DNA from: Serratia silvae
GTDB taxonomy: Bacteria; Pseudomonadota; Gammaproteobacteria; Enterobacterales; Enterobacteriaceae
Direction of reading: 5' to 3'
Length of the DNA stretch: 64,000 nt
Assembly (NCBI RefSeq): GCF_023282985.1
Contig: NZ_JAGQDC010000008.1
Coordinates: 124,001-188,000, forward strand
Positions 41,113 through 50,644 of the stretch are shown here, in pieces. The number at the start of each line of letters is the position of its first letter. Position 1 is the stretch's first letter. Made by a program: the position numbers and the translations under genes. The notes under the pieces are model-generated. The model saw nothing but the letters and a program-made list of their open reading frames with translations. It had not been told where the DNA came from and did no database searches.

Positions 41113-41359
41113 GGCTTTGTTGAATAAATCGAACTTCTGACTGCAATCAGGATCAGATCACCACATTCCTGATCCTATAGCGGTATCCCGTGGCAAAGCA
41201 AAAATTCAAGATCACTAACTGGGCAACCGACAACAAGGCTCTCGTCAATCGGGGTTCGTTGACATTCTGGCTTGATGAGTCTGTCATTCAGGCCTGGTAC
41301 AACGAGCCGAAAACGTCTTCACGAGGGCGTCCACAACATCCTATTTATTCAACAAAGCC
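41113..41359 (+). mobile_element. Second internally deleted IS903-type element, 247 bp, inverted relative to the first
   Basis: It begins GGCTTTGTTGAATAAATCG and ends with the inverted terminal repeat ATTCAACAAAGCC. From 41190 it encodes about 50 transposase residues (MAKQKFKITNWATDNKALVN ..., to GRPQ), then joins directly to the 3' terminal repeat. The shared leader up to the transposase start is nearly identical to the element at 38139-38573, so both derive from one IS type. No target duplication is visible. Confidence 0.85.
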
Positions 41360-41538
41360 CGTTTGTAGTTCAACGCGAGCCTGCGCCAGAGAGATATTGG
41401 GGAAGTGACCGACCTTAACTTGGGTGAGTTTGTGAGTAAGGGGACTGGTGTATCGGTAGAAGAAAGTTTTAACTCCGGTAGCGCCACAAGTGGTCCGTAA
41501 TGTTCGATTTTCGCCTGTGTCAGCTTTGTCTTTGTCAC
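41360..41538 (-). pseudogene. N-terminal remnant of a P4-type tyrosine integrase
   Basis: Two frames together give an arm-binding (DUF4102-like) domain. One frame has KTKLTQAKIEHYGPLVAL; after a shift near 41475 the other has FFYRYTSPLTHKLTQVKVGH and FPNISLAQARVELQ. The mini-IS cuts it off after about 60 residues, so the catalytic domain is lost. It starts about 265 nt from the right direct repeat and reads away from it, the layout of an integrase next to its att site. Confidence 0.65.
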
Positions 41539-41585
41539 CAGGTGACATCTTTGGTTGACAGTGGTTTTTTCTCTAGTTTTTCCAC

Positions 41586-41637
41586 CTAGTTAGCTCCATG
41601 AGTGTCACTGTTACATGGTACTCATGGAGCTAACTAG
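41586..41637. repeat. 18-bp perfect inverted repeat inside the island
   Basis: CTAGTTAGCTCCATGAGT (41586-41603) is exactly complemented by ACTCATGGAGCTAACTAG (41620-41637) with a 16-nt spacer. It lies between the integrase remnant and the right att-like repeat. The rest of 41549-41802 holds no gene I can support. It may be a recombination accessory site, a regulator site or a terminator stem. Confidence 0.7.
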
Positions 41638-41802
41638 CAAGCTACTTTTTTACCTACAGTAAAATGTAGGATTCCGTGGTTTTTAGTGAGATCTAATGGG
41701 ACAACAAGAAATTATAGCCCCCATAAAAATCACTTTTAAATCAACTTAATGAAGCTAAATCCCTGTTGATTCCATTACTAAAAAATGGGTTAGCTACAAT
41801 AA

Positions 41803-41821
41803 TTAGCCATTATTCCATCCT
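41803..41821. repeat. Right 19-bp direct repeat (candidate att site)
   Basis: Exact copy of TTAGCCATTATTCCATCCT at 37681-37699. It contains the trmB stop and a stranded copy of the yggL ribosome site and start (ATGGCTAATTATTGT, then a stop after six codons). Confidence 0.85.
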
Positions 41822-42529
41822 CTCAAACATCAAATCCCAAACGCCATGTCCCAGACGCTGGCCACGTAATTCAAATTTTGTCAGCGGACGCGAGTCCGGG
41901 CGCGGTACGTAATCATTGCTCTCGGAGAGATTACGGTATCCTACGCTGCTGTTCATAACTTCCAGCATATGTTCCGCGTAAGGTTGCCAGTCGGTGGCCA
42001 TATGGAATACACCACCGACTTTTAATTTGCGCAGCACCAGTTCAACAAACGGCGTCTGTACGATACGGCGTTTGTTGTGGCGCGCTTTGTGCCACGGATC
42101 CGGGAAGAACAGCTGCACCATATCCAGTGAAGCATCCGGGATCATATTCTGCAAAACTTCTACCGCATCGTGGCACATCACCCGCAGATTGGCCAACTCC
42201 GCCTCATGGGCATCGGCCAGACAGGCACCCACCCCCGGCGAATGCACCTCGATCCCCAGGAAGTTCTGCTGTGGGTTGTTGCCCGCCATGGTGACCAGCG
42301 AAGCCCCCATGCCAAAACCAATCTCCAGCACGGTTGGCGCTTCACGGCCAAACAGCGCGGCGATATCGACAGGTTCAGCCTGATATTCCACGCCCATCAC
42401 CGGCCAATAGTTGTCCAGCGCCTGCTGCTGGCCTTTGGTCAACCGCCCTTGGCGGCGAACAAAACTGCGGATACGGCGCATCGCGCGGCCGTTCTCATCA
42501 AATTCTGGGGAGATGACGTCATTAATCAT
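41810..42529 (-). CDS. trmB: tRNA (guanine-N7)-methyltransferase
   Basis: 239-aa SAM-dependent enzyme that methylates G46 in tRNA, same length as E. coli. SAM motif [12 protein letters not shown], then [34 protein letters not shown] and the C-terminal [13 protein letters not shown]. The stop codon is retained within the 19-bp repeat, so the island insertion did not change the protein. In relatives it overlaps yggL directly. Confidence 0.96.
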   Translation of the reverse strand: MINDVISPEFDENGRAMRRIRSFVRRQGRLTKGQQQALDNYWPVMGVEYQAEPVDIAALFGREAPTVLEIGFGMGASLVTMAGNNPQQNFLGIEVHSPGVGACLADAHEAELANLRVMCHDAVEVLQNMIPDASLDMVQLFFPDPWHKARHNKRRIVQTPFVELVLRKLKVGGVFHMATDWQPYAEHMLEVMNSSVGYRNLSESNDYVPRPDSRPLTKFELRGQRLGHGVWDLMFERME

Positions 42530-42712
42530 AGTGCTTTCTGTCTATTTGGCTGCCAATTAGGGGAACGCGCATTATGCAAAGATACTTTGCTTTAGCAAGC
42601 GTTCATCATCATACCTGATGTGCTACTGCGGAAAGTTCCGGTTTACAGCACCATCACTCTATGCTGCAATCGCGCATCATTATTTATCTGCCGGATAGCG
42701 AACTCGCTCATG

Positions 42713-43810
42713 ATGCAAGCGCAACAGTTCTCGCACGTCGTGCTTGACTGGTACCAACGCTATGGCCGCAAAACGCTGCCGTGGCAACTCGATAAAACGC
42801 CTTATCAAGTATGGCTCTCTGAGGTAATGCTGCAACAAACTCAGGTCGCCACCGTTATTCCTTATTTTCAGCGCTTTATGGCACGTTTTCCCAACGTGCG
42901 TGCCTTGGCTGAAGCACCGCAGGATGAAGTGCTGCACCTGTGGACCGGGCTTGGCTATTATGCCCGAGCCAGAAACCTGCATAAAGCGGCGCAGACCATT
43001 GTCGCACAGCACGGCGGTGAGTTCCCGACAACCTTTGAAGAAATCGTCGCTCTGCCTGGCGTAGGCCGTTCAACCGCCGGCGCCATTCTCTCTCTGGCCC
43101 AAGGGCAGCACTTCCCGATCCTCGACGGTAACGTCAAGCGCGTACTGGCCCGTTGCTATGCCATAGCTGGCTGGCCGGGCAAAAAAGAGGTGGAAAATCG
43201 CCTGTGGGAAATCAGCGAAGAGGTCACGCCGGCAAAAGGGGTTGGCCAGTTCAACCAGGCAATGATGGATCTGGGAGCGATGGTCTGCACCCGTAGCAAA
43301 CCCAAATGTGAGCTATGCCCGCTCAATATCGGTTGTATTGCCAACGGCAACAGCAGTTGGGCCAACTACCCTGGCAAAAAACCCAAGCAAACCCTGCCGG
43401 AAAAAACCGCCTACTTCCTGATGCTGCAACAGGGTGATGACGTCTGGCTGGAACAGCGCCCAAGTGCCGGGCTGTGGGGCGGGCTATTCTGCTTCCCGCA
43501 GTTCAGCGCGCGGATCGATCTTGAACTCTGGCTGCAACAACGCGGCCTGCAAGGTAGCCGTTTAGAGCAAATGACCGCCTTCCGCCACACCTTCAGCCAT
43601 TTCCATCTGGATATTGTGCCTATGTGGCTGAACATCGACAAAGCGGGTAGCGCCATGGATGAGGGTGCCGGTCTCTGGTATAACTTAACGCAGCCACCTT
43701 CGGTCGGGCTGGCCACGCCGGTTGAGCGCCTGCTACAGCAGTTGGCCAAACAGTCCCCGACCCAACCCGGTTTATTTGGCAACAGCGCCATTGACGAGGA
43801 ATTAGCATGA
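42713..43810 (+). CDS. mutY: A/G-specific adenine DNA glycosylase
   Basis: 365-aa base-excision enzyme removing adenine opposite 8-oxoguanine. The catalytic Glu is in [19 protein letters not shown]; the helix-hairpin-helix [13 protein letters not shown] carries the following catalytic Asp in [11 protein letters not shown]. The 4Fe-4S loop [10 protein letters not shown] is present, with a C-terminal NUDIX-like recognition domain ([14 protein letters not shown]). The start [10 protein letters not shown] matches E. coli; the preceding ATG and 31 open codons upstream are not conserved. The C-terminus is about 15 aa longer than in E. coli. Coupled to yggX by ATGA. Confidence 0.95.
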   Translation: MQAQQFSHVVLDWYQRYGRKTLPWQLDKTPYQVWLSEVMLQQTQVATVIPYFQRFMARFPNVRALAEAPQDEVLHLWTGLGYYARARNLHKAAQTIVAQHGGEFPTTFEEIVALPGVGRSTAGAILSLAQGQHFPILDGNVKRVLARCYAIAGWPGKKEVENRLWEISEEVTPAKGVGQFNQAMMDLGAMVCTRSKPKCELCPLNIGCIANGNSSWANYPGKKPKQTLPEKTAYFLMLQQGDDVWLEQRPSAGLWGGLFCFPQFSARIDLELWLQQRGLQGSRLEQMTAFRHTFSHFHLDIVPMWLNIDKAGSAMDEGAGLWYNLTQPPSVGLATPVERLLQQLAKQSPTQPGLFGNSAIDEELA

Positions 43811-44079
43811 GCAGAACCATTTTTTGTACCTTCCTGCAGCGTGACGCCGATGGGCAAGACTTCCAGCTCTATCCAGGGGAAGTCGGCAAGCGCATCTACA
43901 ACGAAATCTCCAAGGAAGCCTGGGGAGAATGGATGAAGAAGCAGACCATGTTGATCAACGAGAAGAAGCTCAACATGATGAACGTGGATGACCGTAAACT
44001 GCTGGAACAAGAGATGGTCCGTTTCCTGTTCGAAGGACATGAGGTCCACATCGAAGGCTATACGCCGCCGAGCGAATAA
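43807..44079 (+). CDS. yggX: Fe(2+)-trafficking protein YggX
   Basis: 90-aa protein with [19 protein letters not shown] at the N-terminus and the conserved Cys7. The family protects Fe-S enzymes from oxidation and is induced by SoxRS in E. coli. Its start overlaps the mutY stop. Confidence 0.95.
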   Translation: MSRTIFCTFLQRDADGQDFQLYPGEVGKRIYNEISKEAWGEWMKKQTMLINEKKLNMMNVDDRKLLEQEMVRFLFEGHEVHIEGYTPPSE

Positions 44080-44145
44080 TGTTTTCCGGGCCAGGCGCTG
44101 GCCCTTTCCCCCTGTTTAATTCTTCGCGTATACGGCTTTAACAAG

Positions 44146-45222
44146 ATGAAGAAAATTTTAGCTTTGCTAGTGATAGCGCCTTTGCTGATCTCCTGTTCCG
44201 GCAAAAAAAACGACGTGGTCAGTGAAGCCTATGTCAAAGACACCAACGCCTTTGATATTCTGATGGGCCAATTTGCCCACAATATCGAGAACATCTGGGG
44301 GCTGAGCGAAGTTCTGATCGCCGGGCCAAAGGACTACGTCAAATATACCGACCAATATCAGACCCGTAGCCACATCAACTTTGAGTCGGGCACCATCACC
44401 ATCGAAACCATCGCCACCACCGATCCTGCGGCTCATCTGCGCCAGGCGGTGATCAGCACCCTGTTGATGGGTGACGATCCAGGCTCGATCGACCTCTATT
44501 CCGACGCCAATGATATCCAGATCAGCAAAGAGCCGTTCCTGTACGGCCAGGTGCTGGATAACAAGGGCCAACCCATCCGCTGGGAATGGCGGGCAGCGCA
44601 CTTCGCCGACTATCTGCTGCAAAACAAATTAAAAAGGCGCACCTCGGGCCTGCATGTGATCTACTCGGTGACTATGCAACTGGTGCCTAACCACCTGGAT
44701 AAACGTGCACACAAATATCTGCCTATGGTTCGCCAGGCGTCTGAGAAATACGGCGTCGAAGAGTCGCTGATCCTGGCGATTATGCAGACAGAATCCAGCT
44801 TTAACCCGTATGCGGTAAGCGGTTCCGATGCGCTGGGCCTGATGCAGGTGGTGCAGCATACCGCCGGTAAAGACGTGTTCCAGAGCAAAGGTAAATGGGG
44901 TACGCCAAGCCGCAGCTATCTGTTCGATCCGGAGAACAACATTGATACCGGTACCGCCTATCTGGCCATCTTGCAGAACAACTACCTGGGTGGCATTCAG
45001 AACCCGACCTCACGCCGTTATGCGGTGATCACCGCTTACAACGGTGGGGCTGGCAGCGTGCTGCGGGTGTTCAATAGTGACAAGGCCAAGGCGGTAAACA
45101 TCATCAACAGCATGCAGCCTGGTGATATTTATCAGACTCTGACCACCAAGCATCCGGCGGGTGAATCGCGCCGTTATCTGGTGAAGGTTAACAACGCGCA
45201 GAAAAACTACCGGCGGAAGTAA
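44146..45222 (+). CDS. mltC: Membrane-bound lytic murein transglycosylase C
   Basis: 358-aa lipoprotein with lipobox LLISC at residues 12-16. The N-terminal DUF3393 domain is followed by the SLT domain with catalytic Glu in [17 protein letters not shown] and the GLMQV and [13 protein letters not shown] motifs. It cleaves peptidoglycan from the outer membrane. Follows yggX by 66 nt, the conserved enterobacterial order. Confidence 0.95.
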   Translation: MKKILALLVIAPLLISCSGKKNDVVSEAYVKDTNAFDILMGQFAHNIENIWGLSEVLIAGPKDYVKYTDQYQTRSHINFESGTITIETIATTDPAAHLRQAVISTLLMGDDPGSIDLYSDANDIQISKEPFLYGQVLDNKGQPIRWEWRAAHFADYLLQNKLKRRTSGLHVIYSVTMQLVPNHLDKRAHKYLPMVRQASEKYGVEESLILAIMQTESSFNPYAVSGSDALGLMQVVQHTAGKDVFQSKGKWGTPSRSYLFDPENNIDTGTAYLAILQNNYLGGIQNPTSRRYAVITAYNGGAGSVLRVFNSDKAKAVNIINSMQPGDIYQTLTTKHPAGESRRYLVKVNNAQKNYRRK

Positions 45223-45257
45223 TCGTTGGTGGGGAAATACGGGGCTGGGGAGATATG

Positions 45258-46394
45258 CTATTCCTCCCCAGCCAACGTATAGCCGTTGCGTCCATTAGCC
45301 TTGGTTTGATACAGAGCCTTGTCGGCCATCTCTACCAGTTGCTCACGCCCCACGCCTGCTCGCCATAATGCAATCCCCTGGCTCACCGTGACCCATTGCC
45401 CAATATCGGAGCCTTCGTGCGGGATCGCGATCGCCGCAACCTGGGTCTTGATCCTTTCGGCCACCGCTATCGCCTCGGCACGATTGGATTTTGGCAGCAG
45501 AATGATAAATTCCTCACCACCGTAACGTGCCACCAGATCCTGTGAACGACGCACGCAGTTTTCAAAGCATTCGGCCAAGCGGATCAGGCAATCATCCCCC
45601 ATCTGGTGGCCGTAATGGTCGTTATATTTTTTAAAGAAATCCACGTCCAGCAGGATGATGACGAAAGGCTCCCGACTCTCCGCCTCCCGAGAAAACACCG
45701 AGTCGAAGTAGTTGCTGAAATAGCGCCGATTAGCCAGCCCGGTCAGCGGATCGCGGTTAGCCAATTTCCCCAGGCGGTCAATCAGCTGCTTGTTCTCCCT
45801 TTCCCGCTCTATGGCCAACATAAACCATTTCTCCAACATGCGTTTGGCCGAGTAGATCAGAAACAGCATCAGTAAATAAGAGAACACATTCGCCAGTGAG
45901 GCCGCACCGCGCAGGATGATATTCTCGCTGATGGACATTGTCAGTATCGGTACCGTAAACAGGCACAGCAGCAAGGGAGAAAGATAAAACGGGATCAGTG
46001 AGGCAAACACCAAACCAATCAGCAAGGGGTAGACCAGGGTAACGTTGCCCATGACAATCAGATGATGAAAGGCGACACACCAACATAGCGACAAAACCGT
46101 CACACTGGCGATCAGCCCGCACCAACGGGCATTTTCGCCGTATGGCCGTAACAATCTCAATACCATATAGGTGACGATAGCGACCAGCATCACGCCAGTG
46201 ATTGCCGGAGCTGAACGTAGAAAATGGCTTAACGACTGGTAAAGTCCTGACCCCAGACGCTGTAGGCACAGGTAGAAAGAGAACAAGGCGTTAACCAGCA
46301 AAAACCAGTCAAAACTGTGAAACGTGGACTTTCTTTTTTCTTTGTCGACCCAGGCGGCGTATTTACTCTCTTTCATCGTTGGACTCGTTGTCAT
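45258..46394 (-). CDS. Membrane-bound diguanylate cyclase
   Basis: 378-aa protein with about six N-terminal transmembrane helices (residues 28-205), a linker helix rich in Glu/Arg and a GGDEF domain. The active-site motif is GGEEF in VARYGGEEFIILLP, with DPLTGLANRRYF and LLDVDFFKKYNDHYGH also present. It should make cyclic di-GMP. No RxxD inhibitory site is obvious five residues before GGEEF. Convergent with mltC; an inverted repeat GGCTGGGGAG/CTCCCCAGCC (45243-45273) covers its stop. Confidence 0.9.
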   Translation of the reverse strand: MTTSPTMKESKYAAWVDKEKRKSTFHSFDWFLLVNALFSFYLCLQRLGSGLYQSLSHFLRSAPAITGVMLVAIVTYMVLRLLRPYGENARWCGLIASVTVLSLCWCVAFHHLIVMGNVTLVYPLLIGLVFASLIPFYLSPLLLCLFTVPILTMSISENIILRGAASLANVFSYLLMLFLIYSAKRMLEKWFMLAIERERENKQLIDRLGKLANRDPLTGLANRRYFSNYFDSVFSREAESREPFVIILLDVDFFKKYNDHYGHQMGDDCLIRLAECFENCVRRSQDLVARYGGEEFIILLPKSNRAEAIAVAERIKTQVAAIAIPHEGSDIGQWVTVSQGIALWRAGVGREQLVEMADKALYQTKANGRNGYTLAGEE

Positions 46395-46476
46395 ACCACT
46401 CTACTCAATGTAGTGGTGACATCCGCCTTTGTCATGCAAGATAGACAGTTGCAACATACGGATAGATGATCGCAGT

Positions 46477-46496
46477 GGGCGCAGCATGCGGCGCCC
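46477..46496. repeat. GC-rich hairpin downstream of speC
   Basis: GGGCGCAGCATGCGGCGCCC folds into a stem and shares its left half with the hairpin at 1771-1790. Neither side has a T tract. It is probably a short dispersed palindrome that also caps the speC transcript. Confidence 0.4.
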
Positions 46497-46523
46497 CTAC
46501 AATTCGGCTAGTCGGATGAGGTT

Positions 46524-48689
46524 TTACGACTTGATCATATAGCCAAAAATACGTTTCCAGCCGTGATCTTTCTTCTCGATATACACGCCCTGTAACTCCG
46601 GTGAGAAGCCAGGCAAGCGGTTGATGCCTTCCTCTAGCGCCAGGAAGTAACGCTGTACCGCACCGCCCCACACTTCCCCCGGAACCACACACAGCACGCC
46701 CGGTGGATAAGGTAAGGCACCTTCTGCCGCGATACGCCCGGCGGCCTGAGCGATCGGCACCAGCTCCACGTTGTCACGAATAAATTCGACGTTGGCATCC
46801 TGCGGATTCATCATCACCGGCGGGAAATGATCCTGGCGGAACATCTCTTTTTGCAATTGCTTCACGTCGAAGCTGACGTACAGATCGTGCATCTCCTGGC
46901 ACAGCTGACGAATGGTGTAGCCTGCATAACGCTGCTGATTCTTGCGATAGACCGTCGGCAAGACTTCACTCAGTGGCGCATCTGACTCGACGTAACGCTC
47001 AAACTGCACCAGCATATCCACCAGACGATCCAATTTCGCCGGGTTCTCCGCCGGGGTGAGCAGGAACAGGATCGAATTGAGATCGCACTTCTCCGGCACG
47101 ATGCCGTTCTCGCGCAGGAAGTTGGCCAGAATGGTGGCCGGGATACCGAACTCGGTGTACTGACCAGTGGCCGCATCAATCCCCGGCGTGGTCAACAGCA
47201 GCTTGCAAGGATCGACCAGATACTGCCCTTGCGCATAGCCTGCAAAGCCGTGCCATTGCTCGCCCGGTACAAAGTTGAAGAAGCGTGCATCGTTGGCGAT
47301 CAGGTCGGTATCGTAGTCCTGCCAGTCCTTGCCTGCCACCTGCGGCGGAATAAAAGGCCGCATCTGCGAGCAGCGTGCCAGCAGCTGTTTACGTGTGTCG
47401 ATCCCCAGTTTGACGCACTCCATCCACATGCGGCGGCCAGCGGCACCGGCATGCATCTTGGCGTTGACGTCCAGCGCGGCAAATAGCGGATAAAATGGGC
47501 TGGTTGAGGCATGTAGCATAAACGCATTGTTGAGATGCTTATGGTTGCAGTGGCGTTTCTGGCCTTTGATGTGATCGTCTTTCTTATGGATCTGCGAAGT
47601 CTGCGAGAAACCGGCCTGCTGCTTATGCACCGATTGTGTGACAAAAATACCCGGATCGTGCTCATCCAGTTCCAGCAGCAGCGGCGAGCACTCTTTCAGC
47701 ATCGGGATGAAACCTTCATACCCTACCCAGGCAGAATCAAACAGGATGTAATCGCACAGATGGCCGATGGTATCGATCACCTGACGGGCGTTGTAAATCG
47801 TGCCGTCATAGGTGCCGAGCTGAATGATCGCCAGGCGGAAAGGTCGTGTCGCAGTGGCTTTTTCCGGGGCAACATGGCGGATCTGCTCGCGTAGGTAGCC
47901 CTCATCAAAGCATTGGGAATCGATGCCGCCGATAAAACCAAACGGGTTGCGCGCGGTTTCCAGATACACCGGCGTCGCTCCGGCCTGGATCAATGCGCCG
48001 TGGTGATTGGATTTATGGTTATTGCGATCAAACAGCACCAGATCGCCACACGTCAGCAGCGCGTTGGTCACCACTTTATTGGATGCAGAAGTGCCGTTCA
48101 GTACAAAGTAGGTTTTATCAGCGTTGAACACTTTCGCCGCGTGTTTTTGCGCATCCTTGGCCGAACCTTCGTGGATCAGCAGATCGCCCAGCTTCACATC
48201 GGCATTACACATGTCCGAACGAAAAATCGTTTCACCATAAAACTCGAAAAACTTGCGCCCTGCCGGGTGTTTGCGGAAAAACTCGCCGCCCTGATGGCCC
48301 GGGCAGGCAAAGGTTGAGTTCTCCATCTCCACGTAGGTTTTCAGCGTTTTGAAGAACGGCGGTAACAGCGCCTGCTCGTAGGCATCGGCGGCGGCCTCCA
48401 ACTGCGCCATGTAAAACGCGTTGGTCGCGGCAGCCAAGGCAAATACGCCAGTAATCAACGGCAAGTGCTCCGGTGAAAGCGGTTCATCCCCCTCAACGGC
48501 AACAAACGTCGGGATCTCAAAGCCGGTCGCTTTGAGCGTTGCCAGAATACCAGCATCCACATCGCTAACGGAGACCACGGCCGCCGCCACATCGGTATAG
48601 TCAGTCTGCCCCACACGCACGATTTCGCGCAGGGTTTCAATGCTGGCTACCAGGCTGGCGCTGGTTGCTATCTTCAATTCTTTCATCAT
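46524..48689 (-). CDS. speC: Ornithine decarboxylase
   Basis: 721-aa PLP enzyme converting ornithine to putrescine. An N-terminal wing domain (to about 110) is followed by the aminotransferase-fold core with NSTFACPGHQGG, DRNNHKSNHHGAL and the PLP lysine in TQSVHKQQAGFSQT near residue 355, and then the C-terminal domain GVLCVVPGEVWGGAVQRYF. Length fits SpeC (711) and SpeF (732); the neighbourhood of mltC and tRNA-Phe matches E. coli speC. The ATG at 48689 or 48686 is likely; the upstream TTG is not needed. A possible leader peptide lies about 230 nt upstream. Confidence 0.92.
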   Translation of the reverse strand: MMKELKIATSASLVASIETLREIVRVGQTDYTDVAAAVVSVSDVDAGILATLKATGFEIPTFVAVEGDEPLSPEHLPLITGVFALAAATNAFYMAQLEAAADAYEQALLPPFFKTLKTYVEMENSTFACPGHQGGEFFRKHPAGRKFFEFYGETIFRSDMCNADVKLGDLLIHEGSAKDAQKHAAKVFNADKTYFVLNGTSASNKVVTNALLTCGDLVLFDRNNHKSNHHGALIQAGATPVYLETARNPFGFIGGIDSQCFDEGYLREQIRHVAPEKATATRPFRLAIIQLGTYDGTIYNARQVIDTIGHLCDYILFDSAWVGYEGFIPMLKECSPLLLELDEHDPGIFVTQSVHKQQAGFSQTSQIHKKDDHIKGQKRHCNHKHLNNAFMLHASTSPFYPLFAALDVNAKMHAGAAGRRMWMECVKLGIDTRKQLLARCSQMRPFIPPQVAGKDWQDYDTDLIANDARFFNFVPGEQWHGFAGYAQGQYLVDPCKLLLTTPGIDAATGQYTEFGIPATILANFLRENGIVPEKCDLNSILFLLTPAENPAKLDRLVDMLVQFERYVESDAPLSEVLPTVYRKNQQRYAGYTIRQLCQEMHDLYVSFDVKQLQKEMFRQDHFPPVMMNPQDANVEFIRDNVELVPIAQAAGRIAAEGALPYPPGVLCVVPGEVWGGAVQRYFLALEEGINRLPGFSPELQGVYIEKKDHGWKRIFGYMIKS

Positions 48690-48915
48690 GCTGAGTCTCA
48701 AACGGTTAAGGATGAGGGTATGCCATTGGGCACATAATGAGATAACCCAGGTTATCCCGGCAAAGTGATGAGCCAGGGCGCAACCATGACTGGCCGATGC
48801 AGATGGGCATCAGACTACTATCGGGGACTGGGATCGGCAGCGTCCGATAGACATCAGTAAAATCAGAACCGCAGCTCTATTTTTAATCATGCCTAACAGC
48901 GAGCATTGGCTAGCT

Positions 48916-49026
48916 TTACCGCATAAGGGGCAGCGGTATTCGCATAAATGGTGTCAGGAAAGCATGGAGTGAGGATATCATCAGACATTTGGAGCGCAGC
49001 TGCGCTGAGGTGGTTAATCCAGTCAT
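48916..49026 (-). CDS. Possible 36-aa leader peptide upstream of speC
   Basis: A short frame starting ATG with a strong site AGAGGAG 8 nt upstream encodes MTGLTTSAQLRSKCLMISSL and continues to FMRIPLPLMR. It lies in the 479-nt speC leader, same strand, ending 227 nt before the speC start. Ornithine decarboxylase genes of other gammaproteobacteria are controlled by an ornithine-sensing stall peptide (SpeFL), but this sequence does not resemble SpeFL. An overlapping 66-codon frame (48893-49093) lacks a ribosome site. Confidence 0.3.
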   Translation of the reverse strand: MTGLTTSAQLRSKCLMISSLHAFLTPFMRIPLPLMR

Positions 49027-49130
49027 GCCTGTACTCCTCTGTGATGAAGTGGGGAATTTGCGCAATGATTACACGTTTTTTTCGAGGGTTCAAGCCGGTT
49101 AATAGTTACTATTAATGCATAATTATTGAT

Positions 49131-49154
49131 GCCGTGTGGGTTTCCCCACACGGC
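49131..49154 (-). terminator. Hairpin after the porin gene
   Basis: Arms GCCGTGTGGG / CCCACACGGC with a 4-nt loop start 15 nt past the porin stop. The tail lacks a T run, so termination efficiency is uncertain. Confidence 0.6.
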
Positions 49155-49168
49155 CAGGAAGGCTTTGA

Positions 49169-50515
49169 TTAGAACAGGTTGAACTTGTAATCCACCTGGA
49201 ACTCAATCGAGTGGTTCTGAGCGCGCATCGGCTTGCCATCCGAGGTCAGCTTCGGCTGGTTGCTCTGGCTCTGGTAGTTCCAAGATGGGCCACCGGACAG
49301 CTGGAACGCCAGATTTTTCAGCGCAGGCTGTGACGGCGTCCAACGGGAGTAGACCAGGGTTTCACCACGCTCGATGCTATGGCCACGATACTTCATCCCC
49401 CAGCCATAGTTGGTGACCATCCCCAACTCAACCTCTGGCGTAACAGCATAGCCGAAGGTCCAGGCCAGCATCTTTTCCTTATCGCCCACATAGTCGTTAC
49501 CCCAACTATCGGCCATCGAGTTAAAGGTACCGCGGCTGTGTTTGGCCAAGTGCCACTCAAAGCGCCCTAACCCGTTGCCATTATCGAGTGAGGCCCGGGT
49601 GTATGAAGCCCCAACCTTGTGCTTCCAACGCTCGGCGCGCCATTCGGCATACATCGCATAATGGTAGGCATCATCATCGAACGTCTTGTGACGGGTGGAC
49701 ATGCGGGTCCAGTCTTGCAAACCATGGTTGTAATACACCTGGCTGGCAAACTTGAGGCGATTTTCTGCCCAGGACGCCGGTTGCCAACCCAGTTCTACCC
49801 CGTGGCGTTGCATATAGTTATGGCTTTCACCCAGAAAATAAAGCGCGCTATAACCGTGATCGCTATAGCTCAGTTCACCGGTCGCAATGCTACTGATCTC
49901 CTTTTTATCCGCAGTGCGGAAATGGATCTTATCTGGAGAGTCCCTGTCGCTGTAACGAGTGACATAGGCACCGCGCACCCGTACTGGCCCGGTGGCAGCT
50001 TCACCACGTAAACCCAGATAGGTACTTGGAATGGCGCGCGTGGAGTTATTGAGTGCGCCCCATTTTTTAATCTGCTGCCAACCGGAATAAAGGTGAAGAT
50101 AGGTATCATCATCACCCAAACGCCCTTTCAGGTAGAGCTGACCAATCTTGTTGAAGCCTTTAGCCTGACCGTTGTCGTTATACAACACACTACGGCCCCA
50201 GAAATCATCGCTAGCGGCCAGCTTGATAACGCCATAATAAGAAGCGTCTACTCCCAACATATCCGCAAAATAGCCGGATTGATAATCAAGAGTGATCCCC
50301 TGCCCCCAAGCCGTTTGGATAGAACGCTCCCCATAATCCTCGGTGCTTAAGTTTTTAAACACATTACGGAAAGAGAGATCCGCATGGCTGTCATTCAGAA
50401 AGCTGGAGAAAAGATGATTGTTTAGCTTAACTTCTTCAGCCGCGAGCGGTAAAGAGAACATCAGTGCAAACAGTGCCAGAGGTTTATTTATTTTTAATTG
50501 CCTTAATTTATTCAT
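49169..50515 (-). CDS. OprD-family outer-membrane porin (ChiP-like)
   Basis: 448-aa protein starting MNKLRQLKINKPLALFALMF, with a signal peptide ending near LPLAA, and an AGGACTTTTCT ribosome site. Repeated amphipathic strands and a C-terminal VDYKFNLF with terminal Phe indicate a beta-barrel. Motifs SFLNDSHADLSFRNVFKN and QTAWGQGITLDYQSGYF are typical of OprD/ChiP porins, which pass oligosaccharides or amino acids. It follows pdp on the same strand after a hairpin, so it may be separately expressed. Substrate unknown; chitobiose would be a guess. Confidence 0.85.
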   Translation of the reverse strand: MNKLRQLKINKPLALFALMFSLPLAAEEVKLNNHLFSSFLNDSHADLSFRNVFKNLSTEDYGERSIQTAWGQGITLDYQSGYFADMLGVDASYYGVIKLAASDDFWGRSVLYNDNGQAKGFNKIGQLYLKGRLGDDDTYLHLYSGWQQIKKWGALNNSTRAIPSTYLGLRGEAATGPVRVRGAYVTRYSDRDSPDKIHFRTADKKEISSIATGELSYSDHGYSALYFLGESHNYMQRHGVELGWQPASWAENRLKFASQVYYNHGLQDWTRMSTRHKTFDDDAYHYAMYAEWRAERWKHKVGASYTRASLDNGNGLGRFEWHLAKHSRGTFNSMADSWGNDYVGDKEKMLAWTFGYAVTPEVELGMVTNYGWGMKYRGHSIERGETLVYSRWTPSQPALKNLAFQLSGGPSWNYQSQSNQPKLTSDGKPMRAQNHSIEFQVDYKFNLF

Positions 50516-50644
50516 AGAAAAGTCCTGTTTTCTATTTACCCATCGTCTTTCAAGCCGCCGCAAGGAAATTTGAAATCCATAGAGTATTGACTAACCCAGA
50601 TATATTTTAATCCGAACAAATTATTTCTAGATAATGACGGAAAT

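Noticed and set aside
38130-41368. Active composite transposon
   Set aside because: Neither mini-IS encodes transposase, and no 9-bp target duplication is present around either element or around the pair.
48893-49093. 66-codon minus-strand frame upstream of speC
   Set aside because: No ribosome site; the overlapping 36-codon frame has the better signal.
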